From Thamnaconus septentrionalis (lineage: Eukaryota > Chordata > Actinopteri > Tetraodontiformes > Monacanthidae), in contig CM020511.1 of the NCBI GenBank assembly GCA_009823395.1, positions 12,117,001-12,181,000 of the forward strand: 64,000 bases of DNA, in the 5' to 3' direction. Each line of letters opens with the position of its first letter. The stretch's first letter is position 1. Both the position numbers and the translations under genes were made by a program. Of the stretch, positions 36,925-48,359 are shown in pieces. Under the pieces are notes generated by a model. It worked only from the letters and a program-made list of their open reading frames with translations. It was not told the DNA's origin and did no database searches.

Positions 36925-37760
36925 GCCCTGCAAGGTCAAGGTCGCGGCTCCTGAGAGCGGCTTCCCGGCGACAGGGGCCCGGCTCTCGTCTCTAGCACCG
37001 CGGCCCGAGCCCACCTCTCGCCGTCGCTCCCAGAAAAAGACACTCGGACGGGGAAGTGAAACGCGAACCGGCGGGCGGCATCAAAGAGTGGAGCGCCCCC
37101 TGCGCCTCGTGTGGGTGACTGTGTGAGTGTGCGGCGGGGAGTTTGTGCATTTTTTGGTGCGTCGGATAAATAAGATGGGGGCGTGCGTGCGTGCGGCTCG
37201 GCGTGCGACTCGCGCCGTAATTACGTTTCGATTATTTGCGAGCGCTAAAATAAAACAGCAATTAATCTGCTGATGTAAGACGGAAAATTGAAGTGCCGCG
37301 CGCTAAAGGGCCCGGCGCCGCCGAGCCGCCGAGCCGCGCCCACGTCGAAATAAAATCTTAATTTGAAAACAGAATTCGCCGCCCCATTCCCCCTTCCCCA
37401 CCGCCACCTTACAACCCCCCCCCCACCCCCCCCCACTCCCACTCTCCACCCCAACCTGATCCAAGGCGCGCTTGTTTGCGAGCCGTACAGTCACGTGACG
37501 CGGCCCCGGCCAATCCCGCTTTGCTCATTTGAGTCGATTCAAGCCAGCGCGCCGTGATGAAGACGCTCGAGCGGCGGAGAAGGTGAAGAGGCGACTGAAA
37601 TGAGGAAACAAAAAAAAAAACAAAAAAGACGACGACGGGTGAAACATGTTTGTTCATCGCGCGTCACATCTGGCGCCGCCGCCCCCGGTCGAGGACGCAG
37701 GAGCTCCAGCGGGAACACATTTAGACACGTTGCCTCTTTCTCTTTTTTTGCGGCCGCCCG
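36925..37760. promoter_or_regulatory. CpG island in intron 3 with CTCF-like, E-box and CCAAT motifs
   Basis: CpG dinucleotides are very dense at 36925-37120, 37190-37340 and 37460-37760, interrupted by a C-rich stretch. It holds GCGCCCCCTG (37093-37102, core of a CTCF-type site), the perfect palindrome GTCACGTGAC (37490-37499, an E-box bound by USF/TFE-type factors) and a CCAAT box (37510-37514) 10 bp away. E-box plus CCAAT in a CpG island is a promoter-like arrangement. It lies between exons 3 and 4 of zfpm2 and could drive a shorter transcript or act as an enhancer. Promoter activity is inference. Confidence 0.5.
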
Positions 37761-37866
37761 TTCCCCCCACTGCTCCTCATGTCGGTGACAGGGGAGAGTA
37801 ATCCTATACACAGGCTGCTATTGTGAAATGAGAAACTAGCCTCCTTCACTGGCACAGACCAGATGC

Positions 37867-37867
<1 letters not shown>

Positions 37868-37940
<73 letters not shown>

Positions 37941-37942
37941 CC
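37868..37942. repeat. (CT)n microsatellite
   Basis: About 37 CT units with one TTC interruption at 37924-37926. Confidence 0.95.
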
Positions 37943-38115
37943 TCTGTCCTAATCTGTAAACGACTTAAAGGAGCCTTATCTCCGGGCTCTTCTGCTTCAT
38001 TTCATGCTTGATTTACTTTAATTTGTCTGATAGGGCACAAGGATTTGGAAATGGCCCATCTTTCGGTGGAAAATGTTCTGATTTTTCTCTGGCATTGTTA
38101 TGTGGAGGTTTTTGA

Positions 38116-38116
<1 letters not shown>

Positions 38117-38177
<61 letters not shown>

Positions 38178-38338
38178 CTATCTCTCTCTCCTCACCCCCA
38201 CCCCCTCCCCCTCTTTCCTCCATCTCCATCTCCCTCCCTCCCCTCTTTCTCCCTCCCACCCCTTTCTCTTTTCTTTCCGCCATCCATTCTTCCTCTCTTT
38301 CCCCTCCTCCTCCTCCTCCTTCCTTCTTCCTCTTCCTC
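38117..38338. repeat. Polypyrimidine tract of about 220 bp
   Basis: (CT)27 at 38119-38173, then CCT/CCC/TTC-rich DNA with only a few purines up to 38338. The zfpm2 strand is polypurine here. Confidence 0.93.
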
Positions 38339-38389
38339 GCAGCGGGGATCCTGCTCCAGCGCAACAGTCTGTTTGAGTGCATTTAGATT

Positions 38390-38760
38390 CGAGCTAACGC
38401 AGCAGAAACAAGTCCCCCCCGCCGCCGCCGCCGCCTCCACGAGTCTGTGACGCGGCGCAGAGGACGGCGGTGCCCGGAGATCGGCGCTGCACTGGGGGCA
38501 GAGCAGCCGAGTGCTTCAAACCACAGAGATCTTATGTTGGAGTTCGGAGGCGACTGGTCCTCCAGCTTTGCAAGTGGCTGAGCCCGGTGCTGATAAAGCC
38601 GCCTGCCTCCACAATGAGGGACGGGGGTGGGGGGGGGGGGGTTGCTTCCTCTTCCGCTGGCGGAACTCAAGTGCTCGCACGGCGGCCTGGCTGCTCCCAT
38701 CACCAGGACGTCACGCCAACCCTGCGCCTCCACTTTAATGACTGGATGACGGCGGAGGCA
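38390..38760. promoter_or_regulatory. Second CpG-rich block in intron 3
   Basis: After a long pyrimidine tract there is a CCG-repeat run (38421-38435) and GC-rich DNA with many CpGs, then a G-run (38626-38641). It is 0.6 kb from the larger CpG island and may belong to the same regulatory domain. There is no TATA box or recognisable first exon. Open frames here on both strands have no family resemblance. Confidence 0.3.
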
Positions 38761-38825
38761 GCGAGCTATGATTAGGGAGGTGCGTATCTTACTAGATTCT
38801 GAATATTTGCCATCGCCACCCACCA

Positions 38826-38853
38826 GCAGCAGCAGCAGCACTAGCAGCGAGGC
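38826..38853. repeat. (CAG)n short trinucleotide tract
   Basis: Six CAG units, CTAGCAG, then unique DNA. It encodes Ser or Leu runs only in non-genic frames. Confidence 0.85.
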
Positions 38854-41800
38854 GCAGAGCGAGAGAGCAGAGGAGAAGAGGAGCTCGGGCAGAGCTTCCT
38901 GTGTCATGCGGCTCCACTGCCCTCGGTGCGGCATCCAAATTTATCCACCACGGCAGTCGTCATCGAAGGGGGGCCCTTTAAGATTTCAAATCTGTCAAGA
39001 AGTGGAAATGATGACATCCAAACCCCCCCCCCCCCCCGGGCCACACCTCCGAACACAACGCGACTGAATACCCGGCTGGCGACGCCCGCGCCCTCCACAC
39101 GCGGCGAAGGAGCGGGAGGAACGATTGAAATTCATCTCACAGCCTGAATTTACTTAACTGCGGGCCTGCGCGCGGTGATAAACGGAGTGATGATCCGGCA
39201 ACACGTCTTTATCCACGCTTTGCTTTAATTAACGGGGGGCTTGTTTGTTGAAAAGATGATTAATATGCCAATGAAAATTGCATAATTGAATACCACAACA
39301 GGCGCACAATCAGGGAGGAACATGCCATTTTTTTTTATTAACTTTTTTATTATCGTTACTATTGCCATTATTTGGTATTTTAATTCACTTGACAGGCTGG
39401 CCCGCACCCCCCATCACATCTGCCCCCCCCACCCAAACAGAAGAAGGAGGAGGACTTGGAATTGGTGTGACCACTGGGCCAAGCTGGGCCCAGCTGGTCA
39501 TCACCAGAGAGGGGCTTCACAGGTGGGGGAGGGGCAATGATCTGAAAGCAATAGGCATCAGTGCGAAGGTTGTATGTATGAGCAGGAATGACTTTGGAGT
39601 AGCTTTGATTGTATGAAAGCGTTGTCATGATTCGAAATATTCACTCTTCTCAACTTGATCCTGATTTTTTTTTTCCCTGAATACCCTCCCGGATTTGTCT
39701 GTATGAGAAATAGATAGTCGTCTTTGGGGGTACACACATCAAAAGGAACAGAAGGGACGGCATTGTGAGTGGACACAGATTCGGCTGAAATGTGAGCAAA
39801 ACGGTCGCAAGTGAATTATCTTATTAAAGGCATTCTCTCGCACGCCGCGTCCCACGTATCCACGGGGGGGACTGGGGCTGAATATAGTGACATCTTCCTC
39901 GGATGATAAGAACAGTGATTGCATTTTGCCCCATTTTAGATTATATAACTAACAACCATGAAGTTCCTGCATAAAGCCTCTTAGTATAACGGATCAGTGG
40001 CTAAATTTGCATCAAGGCGCAGCAGCGGCAGTACAGTGATTTGTCTAATCTCTTGTTGCATATTTCATCATTATAATCACACATTGTAAATTTGCGAGTG
40101 TGCGTGTGCGCATGTGTGTGTGTTTTCATTTACGTGGGTTGGGGGAGGGTGCTGTTGCCCTACACAGGTGATGATAATACAGTACCCTCGGAAGCCTTAA
40201 TCAGCAATGTCTGAAAAAGGAACTGATGCGTTTGGGGGAGGAGGGCAAAAAAAAGAAAAGAAGGGGGGAAAAAAGCCGCGCCGTGTTTACACGCAGCACT
40301 TTGATTGCGATTTAATTTTACATCACTCTGGGTAGCTGATGATGGACTTTCATCATCGGTATCGGCAATCTCGGTGTCGCTCATGTGTTGTGCGAGTCGT
40401 CGGAAGACTTTGAATAAAAAACCCCTGGAGGAGGGAGATAAAAAAAACGTCCTTTTCTGAGGGGGAATTGCCGTGATGCACGTCCAAATTTCTTGATTAC
40501 AGGACGGGAGGGAAGGGGGAAGAGAGAAAATATATATAAAAAATAAAACCTTGAATGAAAGGCTGCGCTGAAAGTTTCCAGTTTACTGATATAACAGTCA
40601 AGTGTGTCTATAAGTCTACTTAAAACGCTTTAGGTATCAGCGGAGACAGCTGCGACACCCTCGTCTCACGATCCTGTCGAGACAGTACACTATCAAACCT
40701 TTCATACCGCTCCCAAGCTACATTTCCGGCGACAAAAGCTTTGCGAAAGCCTCCTGAAGGATTCGTCTGTATCCTAATATTTCCAATCCAATTTAACTGG
40801 AGCAGCCGGAGTGGTCTGAGCACTAGTTTACCAATCTTTGCTTTCCAAGACTGTGCGCGCTGAAGGCTTGAGGGGTTCAATCAATGGCGCTTTGATCTCG
40901 GCTGGAACCATAATTATTTAACATTGTTACAAGGATTTCTCTAATCCATCCTACCATTAAATCCCTTTTACACCCTCATCTTCTGCCGCCTAATCTGCAT
41001 CTGGGCGCTCCGTTTGTCTCTCTCTCTTCCCCCCCGCCCCCTCATTTCGGCTCGCCCCTCCTTCCTTGACGACACCCCTGACTTTTATAATGGACTTGGG
41101 CGCCGAGTTCTGAGGCGCCGTGTTTACCGAGAGCAAACCTCGCTGAACTGTGCTAAAGTGGACTGTCGCGGCGCAGGATATTGGAAAAGTTTTCTTCCGC
41201 GGCACTTGGGCTGCTGTTTTGGGCGTCTTTGCTTTTAGCTGTGCAGCTCATAAAGAACCCCTGCGACTCAGATGCAGAGGCGAGATCATTCTTTTGCACT
41301 TCTGAACACATTAGGGAAAGAAGGGAGAATCCGTTCACTAACAACTCCTGACTTTGTTGAGCGTATTCCCTGTTTTTTCCCCTGCAGAATAATAAAGCTT
41401 TTCTTCTCGCTCTTTTTTAGGATAAAACAAAGTTCAGGTACCAGACGCCCACAACGTTTAATCCCATCTGTTTGCGTTGTTGGCCACTTTTGACTCACTG
41501 TCCTTTTGCAAATATTTGCGTGTCTATGTTTCGCCACGATATAAATAGCGGCACGGACAGCCGCAAACATTTGTCGAGGCACCTGCCACAGTATCGCGGC
41601 CATCTGGTCCTCCTATTCTCCTTGCATGACATATGTGCATTGAACCTGCAGCGGCTATTGTTTTTCTTTGCAGGGCTAAGGGAGATGGATCGGTCACAGA
41701 CCCTTCTGCGCCGGCTGGAGTCAAAAATAAGACTCAGGAGGGTTTTTTTTTTTGTTTTGTTTTTCACATCTGAGTGAAGCTGCTTCTGAACATGTGCTCG

Positions 41801-43199
41801 TTTGATGTCTTAAAAAAGGGGAAGGAAGGGGAGGGGGACGAAAGTGGATATTGTCTTTTCCACTGTAGCGGCCTGTGGGGGTAGGTTGATTTGGTCATTG
41901 CTGGTCTGTGCAAGACCATCAGGTAAACACTCAGATGGCCACTAGCTCAGGTGACCCTTAACTCACCCGCTGCTGCCCAGCTGGCACGACTGGTGGAGCA
42001 AGCCGGACCTCGGACGCAGCCAGGAGGAGAGATTTGTTGACCAGGGGATCAAACGTCTTCTGTTACATCTGCTATCTCACCATCTCTGGCTTCTCTGGTC
42101 GCTGCAGTGGCCTAGATCCTCGTCCTTTGTAACTGTAGAGGTTGCCTGAATACCCAAAGATCCTGAAATGTATTCTGGGGATTTATCCAATTGTCCCAAT
42201 CTGATTTATGAAATAATATTTTCAAGTTTGTTTAAAATAATCTTGATTGCACCTTGACTTGCTGTAGTTTCAAATAGTGCCATTTATTGAAAATAATTTG
42301 GACCTAATAAAAATAGCGGGCTAAAACGAGCTAATATAACACAACTCAGTTGTCTCCTCAGTAATGTTCTACGTCTTCATCACAATCTTGCACTGCTGAA
42401 ATGAGTATAAGTTAGAAATGAAGGGGGTTTACAACCACTACAATGTTTACGACTTTTTGGTACTATAGTAGAGAATTTCACACACAGTAATATTAAAATA
42501 AAGGCCATTCCATACCCACCCCTGACTTAGACAGTAACAGCTTTAAAGGTTATTATGTATGACTAAAAGCCGCGCTGACGCAAATGGTAATTTACAGGCT
42601 TAATGCTTTTAGTAAAAATGACAACGATCACAATTAGAGCGCCCTTAACGAAGCCTTGATTTCCATGACTTTCAAAAGGGGGTGTAGTTTACACGAGCAA
42701 GCCTTCAGATAAGGCGGCGAACAAGTTCATTAGCAGAGTTAGCTAGCTAACGCGCGCCACTCCCAATTAGCCTAGAGGAAGTGGGAGAGAATGAGGAGGA
42801 GACGCAGGCAGATTCCTATCACCGCCAGTCCGTGAAAATGAACAGAGGAGCGTGACGCTCCCATATCTCCCAAATCAGCGGCTGATTGCGAAACATCCGT
42901 GACGAGAAACGAGCGCGAGACACGAGATCGGCGCGTAGATTTGCTTAAGGACATACTGGTGGAGGCGCAGTGGAGAGAAAGGGAACTCGCTGGGTGTTCC
43001 ACATCAGAAAGCCGGCACTCAGTGCCGCGCAGAGGAGCCGTATCAGATTAATAGTGAGTCATTCTCTGCGGTTTCAGACGGCGAGACAATCAGCGAACAG
43101 GGTGGAAATTGCGGACAGCACTTGACACAAGTTACAAAAGTGGAGATGGAACGCGAGGACAAAAAAAAAGTTCAATTAAAGGATGTAGATTGTAAAAGG

Positions 43200-43850
43200 C
43201 TTTTGTTGTTACTCAGCAAAAGGGAAACGGGCGCTTCAATGGAATCACCAAGGCAGGTGGGCATGTTCCGTGTTAGCCCACCTCATTAAAAGGCCTCACT
43301 CTCTTTTTATGTAACGGCCATTACACATCCTATTCAGATGCACACGCCCGGTGATTAAAAATTATCTGTTGCCGATCATAATCACACCTGCTTAAACTTA
43401 AGCCAAAGAATAACAAAGAACTTCCGAGTGGGGAACTATCAGGACATTTGCAGTGAGATTAAAGGGTAGACAGTCTCAAACTAAATAAATTTGCTTTTAA
43501 TCGCTTCGAACAGGAAGTCATGTCATTTCAAATGTCCCTATCTGATTGTCTGATTCCCCTCTTTATTCAAATTATAACATGCCCATCTGACTTTTCCAGC
43601 ACAATGGGAAAAATTAAAAAGGGAAATGACCTTTCATGGCAGCGATGATGGGAGAGTGAATGGCATTATTATGCGCCCAGATTAATTTCTGCCCACTCAG
43701 TGCTGCCCATTGAGAAAACAGGAAGAGCGCGTCGGCCTCAATGTAAGTCACTCGCTAATTGGCTGGCATATCATGGAGATGTTGAGAAGGTTGCACTGGC
43801 ATTTTGTAAAATGCCTTTTACTTGTTATTCAGTTTAGGAGTCAGGACTCA
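43200..43850. promoter_or_regulatory. Long repeat-free block, strong enhancer candidate (intron 3)
   Basis: About 650 bp of complex sequence 1.4 kb into intron 3, with CCTCATTAAAAGGCC, GGTGATTAAAAATTATCTG, GATCATAATCACACC, GCCCAGATTAATTTCTGCCC and TCGCTAATTGGC. It includes TTATCT (AGATAA on the other strand). No coding frame was recognised. It is one of the longest uninterrupted unique blocks. Confidence 0.35.
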
Positions 43851-44309
43851 CGTCTCAATATTTGGGAGAATTGCTAGCGATGCTAATCAAAATATGTATA
43901 TTTTTTCCCTAGCAACAGCTGAGAAATAATAAATAATAAAAACAAGTATTATAATGTTGAATATTTTGTGGTGTGGCTCCCGATGCTCCGAAAGTATGTT
44001 GAGGATGATTGTGAACACACAGTGAATGTAACATGTTGCCGCATGTTGATGTCACCATGTTAGAAGAGTCATTTTTCAGCTCGTAATGCCGCAGAGATTA
44101 GGGACGCAGCGGCGGGGACGTCAAAACTGGATGTCACCAGATAACCACTGGAGGCTGCGGTTGAGTAGAACATGAAACGGGCACGGTGTCTTACATCACT
44201 TCCTCTGCAGCCCGGGAGTCACTTGGCTCCCGTGACACCCAAGCCCCTCCCCTCCCACCCGCCCACCCCCCACCCTCAGCCTCTAATTCTCATTCTGATG
44301 GCTAAGTAG

Positions 44310-44310
<1 letters not shown>

Positions 44311-44342
<32 letters not shown>

Positions 44343-44347
44343 GGGGG
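44311..44347. repeat. (GT)15-G8 microsatellite
   Basis: Pure GT run ending in a G run. Confidence 0.94.
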
Positions 44348-44589
44348 ATAATTACAGTCAGTCGTACGTCTAGTCGCGCTACATCCATCCTGGCTCTTCA
44401 AGGCCGTATTTATAAGCTCAGCGTTTTCTCTCCCCCGCCCCAAAAGGGCCTTCTTCCCGTGTGTGATGCCTCCTTTTTTTTTTTCTTCTCTTTTTTTTTT
44501 GTCACGGCCCCCATAGTTCTGAGCTGACCCCCTCAGCCCTGTCTCCTGACTGATCACAGTGATGGTTTATTACTGTCGTCCCAGCGTCC

Positions 44590-44720
44590 TTATCTTTAGC
44601 CAGCAATGCTCATTTCCTTCCCCCAGATTTAAATGCAAATGTGAAATTTAATGATAAATGCATTATCTGATAGGTGCGATAACGCTGATTCACTGTCAGT
44701 ATAAAATACACACCCCGGGG
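44590..44720. promoter_or_regulatory. POU octamer-containing AT-rich block (intron 3)
   Basis: ATGCAAAT is at 44633-44640 within GATTTAAATGCAAATG. TTTAATGATAAATGC and TTATCTGATAGGTGCGATAAC follow, which add GATA-type sites. It lies between GT/G-rich and pyrimidine-rich tracts, and only about 130 bp is complex. Confidence 0.28.
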
Positions 44721-45235
44721 GGGCTTCCAGCTCGCACGCACAACTTGCCCAAATCCACTTTTTTTTCCCCCTCCCTCGCTTTCTCTCCCTCTCGCTTCCC
44801 TCCCCTTTTCTTCTTTTTCCCTCTTGTGCTCTTTTTTTTCTCTCTCTCTTTTTTTTTTTTACAAAGGCATGCACCTGCAATAAATTCTTGAGGTCATTTT
44901 ATGCATTAAAAGGAGCGATATTTTGTGTGTTCAGCAGTGTGGCTGCGCGCCGTCGCTGAGCAGTAATTGCCGCGCAACCGCCTTGTTCTGCGTGCCGTCC
45001 ATCGCTTTGATGCAGCTCCTTTTAGTGAAAGGCTAAGATTAAAAGGAAAAATGCCTCGTAAACTCGAAAGCTTCGTCTGCGTTGTGCCGTCTGACTGACA
45101 ATGCGGATGACGGAGTCAGTTGTGGCCGGCAAGGCTTTGACAAGTTGCCTTGCTGTGGCGTCTCTTTCCCGCTATCCTTACCTTGGATCTCCCAACATTC
45201 ATCAGGACTTCTGTGAGTCCAGCACATTGCAGTGC

Positions 45236-45253
45236 AAAAAAAAAAAAAAAAAA
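45236..45253. repeat. A18 tract beside the exon 3 donor
   Basis: In the pre-mRNA this is U18, beginning about 21 nt downstream of the exon 3 donor GT. Confidence 0.95.
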
Positions 45254-45275
45254 TGGATATGGGGGTTTTTCTTAC

Positions 45276-45377
45276 TTGGACCATCCCATTCGTCTGGACC
45301 CGCGGCCGCGTGCCTGGTTTTCTCAGCCTGCGTGTCCATCTCCGACTCTCCTGCGTCTCGATTGGGGTCGTCCTCTC
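45276..45377 (-). CDS. zfpm2: zfpm2 (FOG2) coding exon 3
   Basis: This is a 102-nt exon with acceptor CTGCCCGCAG|GAGAGG and donor CCAA|GTAAGA, phase 1 at both ends, so skipping it would keep the frame. Joined to exon 2 it reads (G)EDDPNRDAGESEMDTQAEK, then TRHAAAGPDEWDGP. Human FOG2, from memory, has a similar acidic linker ending DDWDGP, with the shared core GDTQSEK against MDTQAEK. It is the least conserved of the four exons and looks like a flexible acidic linker between the N-terminal segment and the PR-like domain. The last base (A) combines with GG of exon 4 to give Arg, where human FOG2 has Gly. An 18-nt U tract in the pre-mRNA starts about 21 nt after the donor. Confidence 0.93.
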
Positions 45378-45888
45378 CTGCGGGCAGAGGGGGGGGGCGC
45401 ACAAAGACTTCTGTTAAACTGCGTGTGAAGCGCAAAATGAGCACCACTCGATTTAATGCTCAGACACCTTATTGAATTAGCCTATTATGGGCTGCGCAGC
45501 CCTTCTAAAGTGCACGTTTTGTTTTTATTTGAGAGCCCTCGACTGGATCAAGCAGCTCTGCGACCTTTCTCTGCGATGTTTACGTCCAACCTAAATCCAC
45601 ATCGGCTATTGTCACCGTGCTGTATATATAGTGTTGTATACATACGTTTGCCGTGAGCTCACCGGGTCCAGCTGCATACTTCTGTGCTTGAGGGCTTCCC
45701 ATGAGTGCTTGCAGGAACGAGCGGAAGCCCCCATGGAACAGGAAGGAAAGCAATGTGTGGGGAGAGGGGTGGCTATTTATTGCCGTTTGATCTATTGTGG
45801 AGCGACCCAGAATGTGTGTTAGGATGTAGGGCTGATTTACAGTCTCGGGGCTCGCACAGACCACGCTACGGGATTTCTTTTTTGGGTA

Positions 45889-45920
45889 TCTCTCTCTCTC
45901 TCTCTCTCTCTCTCGCTCTC
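45889..45920. repeat. (CT)n microsatellite
   Basis: CT run with one CG interruption. Confidence 0.9.
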
Positions 45921-47059
45921 TGTGAGGTGTAAGAGCTTTAAGACCTTGTTAAACAAACTCCGCCTCTCCGCGTAGTAACTCTGCTGGAGCCCTTGTTGAG
46001 CTCCGTAAGAGGCACTTAAAGTTAAAAAAGAAGAGAGGAGTAAATCTATTTTTTGCATGTCTACAGTAAGCGCAGTTTGTACTCCAAATTTATAGGCACG
46101 TAAATCAGTGCTTAGTAGGCGTCCCCGTGCGGCGCTCGGAGTAAATCCAGCACATTTGACACAGCGGCTGCGGCAGTTTCTCTCCAAAACTGGAGTGGGA
46201 GAGAGGAAGAGACGCTCGGGGCGCCGAGTGCTGGTCGATAGTTTGCGGGAGATCGTTTCTCTGACTTTTGTCATCGGCATCGTTTTCGTCCCTTTGATGT
46301 TTAAAACCCAATAGTGCACGGTCAAGGACAGGCCTGGATTACTACAATGGATTACTACACTTCACACACTCGAGGAGAGAGAGAGGGAAGGAGAGGGAGA
46401 GGGAGATGGAGAGGGCAGAGATGGCGCGGATGTGCAGATTTTAATATGGCTCTATTCAAATGACAGAGGCGAGCTATTTTAAGACGCAGTAAATATCTAC
46501 CATCAATTACGGAGGGGCAGCCGTCTTGTCACGCAGATGTTTATCGTACTTTTTCACCCCCCGGCGGCTTTTAGGAAGCATCTCGGAGTGTCTGCTATCA
46601 TGCGTTTAGTGACAACTGCCACAGGACACGCAGCACCTTCCTCCGGCATCCTCATACAGATTCATCTTGAGGGTGACGCACACACATATGCTTGTTGAGC
46701 ATTTTTTTTTCAGCATTTTTTTTTTTTTCTTGGACATTTTTTTTGGCTCACTTCAAAGAAGGGAGCAAACATTGCCAAAAGGGTGACTGCTTTTTTTTTG
46801 CCCAACTCTCACAAAAAGAGATGCTTATCGAGGGGGGGGGGGGAAGAAGCGAAAAGGTGATAGCGAAGGGAAACGTGCAGAAATGCCCTACTTAAAGTAC
46901 AGGAGGTCATTATGACCCAGTTTTCTCTGTGCAAGTGTCTGCTTGGGCCTGCAATTTCTCACGCACCCCCCCCACCCCCCCCACCCCTCTCCCCCCCTGC
47001 CAATAAATTGTCAAGGAGCGCACTCAAGCAAATTCCACCCCCCTCCCCACTATTTATCG

Positions 47060-47345
47060 TCGGGCGCCGCCGCAGAAGCCTCTTTAGCATACCCGGCTCG
47101 TATTATGGCGAGGATAACAAAAGGCGTGTATCAACAGTTCCTTCCAATGGAGCGGAGTTTAAAAAAGCGGGGCGAGATAACATTAAAGGCACTACCTTGA
47201 TCTCAGGCGAACATGTTAAGCCCTGTAACGAAACGTATTGGAAGTGTTTAATTACAGCCCGGGAAATGAAGCTACAAGATGATTCCTTAATTAAGCAGTG
47301 ATTAAGGATTTTCTTCTGCCTTCTATCTGACGCCGTTTGCAATGC
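47060..47345. promoter_or_regulatory. Repeat-free block (intron 2)
   Basis: Complex sequence after C-rich DNA: TTTAGCATACCCGGC, GATAACATTAAAGGC, GTTTAATTACAGCCC and TTCCTTAATTAAGCAGTGATTAAGG. The last is a dense set of TAAT-type cores. Function is unknown; an enhancer is likely. Confidence 0.28.
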
Positions 47346-48070
47346 ATTTTAAACGCCAGCGCCCAGGCAACCTCGCAGGGAACAATGTCACAGGGCTTTG
47401 ATGAAGTTTGCCGCACAAATGTCACTGGTAAGAAAAAGGAAAGAAGTAAAAAGAAAAAGCAGGGCAGAGGCAAAAAGTGCTGTGACAGCACTCCTTTGCT
47501 GACAGCGTCAAACTGCCCGCTTTTTGTAATGCTTTCTAAAAGACGCAGGAATCCCGACCTCTCCGGGAGAGAATGTGGAGCTGCACTTCATAAGTAATAG
47601 AGACTCTGCCTTGTTTCATCGTCCAAAATTGGACGCCTCGGCCGCGCGCTATCGAGGGAGAAGGACCGTGGATGATCACCCTCCACGTTATCGCCCGGAT
47701 CATAATTTCACATCTGGCTCAGGTTCATTTCCCCGCACAATCAAAATGGAGACTCTTAAAGGTTTGAGGCGAGGCTGAGCGGAACAGAAAGGGACAGGGA
47801 TGGCTGGGAGCTGAGGGGTGGGGTGGGGGGGGGGGTGAGGCGAGGCGAGGCATCGTGCTGGGTGCAGGGTTGGCGGGCATGCAAGAGGAGCCAGTGAGCT
47901 GTTAAAATCGGGCCCCTATCGCCGCTCCATCAGAGGACGGCTCTCTCTCCGGCCAAATCGCAGTCACACGCAGAGTGCCATGCATTCAGGTCAATAAGCT
48001 TATGGGCGATTTACACACACACACACAATTCCTGGAGCAAGGTAGCAACAAAGTCATATTGGCTTTTTTC

Positions 48071-48110
48071 CCCTCCTCCTCCTCCTCCTCCTCCTCCTCC
48101 TCCTCCTCCC
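48071..48110. repeat. (CTC)12 trinucleotide tract
   Basis: Nearly pure CCT/CTC repeat. A T18 run follows at about 48250-48268. Confidence 0.94.
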
Positions 48111-48359
48111 CTTTCAGCATTGTCTCTGCCAAGGAAGCCCTTGAAAAATGTCAATCTCTCGTGTGCAACTTTAAGGAGCTCAGAGCGCTTCTAATCCTGA
48201 CCAGTGAGTTCAGAGACAGCTCGCAATTTCTGCAAAATGAAGCCTGGGTATTTTTTTTTTTTTTTTTTTAAAGTCGTCATATGGGATTGTGCGGCTGTGG
48301 CTAGCGAAAGTCCAGGCTCAATGACTTTAACCCGCTGCTACTTTATTTTGCACCCGTAA

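Larger units (their letters stand above)
29825..45275 (-). other. zfpm2: zfpm2 intron 3
   Basis: This 15,451-bp intron carries the best-defined transposon insertion of the window (30654-31518) and a CpG island (36.93-37.76 kb). A pyrimidine-rich tract over 200 bp long (38.12-38.34 kb) is followed by a second CpG-rich stretch, and there are repeat-free blocks at 34.54-34.75, 42.54-43.06 and 43.2-43.85 kb. The stretches 31.7-32.1, 33.2-34.1, 35.0-36.3, 39.6-40.6 and 40.6-42.5 kb are mostly unique DNA with no supported gene. At 35.36-35.44 kb there is an impure ACT/AAT trinucleotide run. Confidence 0.9.

Noticed and set aside
38383..38934. 183-codon open frame on the minus strand with a Leu-rich segment
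   Set aside because: The Leu run comes from the CAG repeat and the Arg run from CCG repeats. It looks like a GC-rich artefact.
41840..42200. Stretch with gene-like composition after the 41.7-kb region
   Set aside because: Stops in all frames and no splice-flanked exon; no recognised repeat or protein.
45837..46325. 162-codon open frame on the minus strand near exon 3
   Set aside because: No family match; partly encoded by a CT microsatellite (Arg-Glu run). It is intron sequence.
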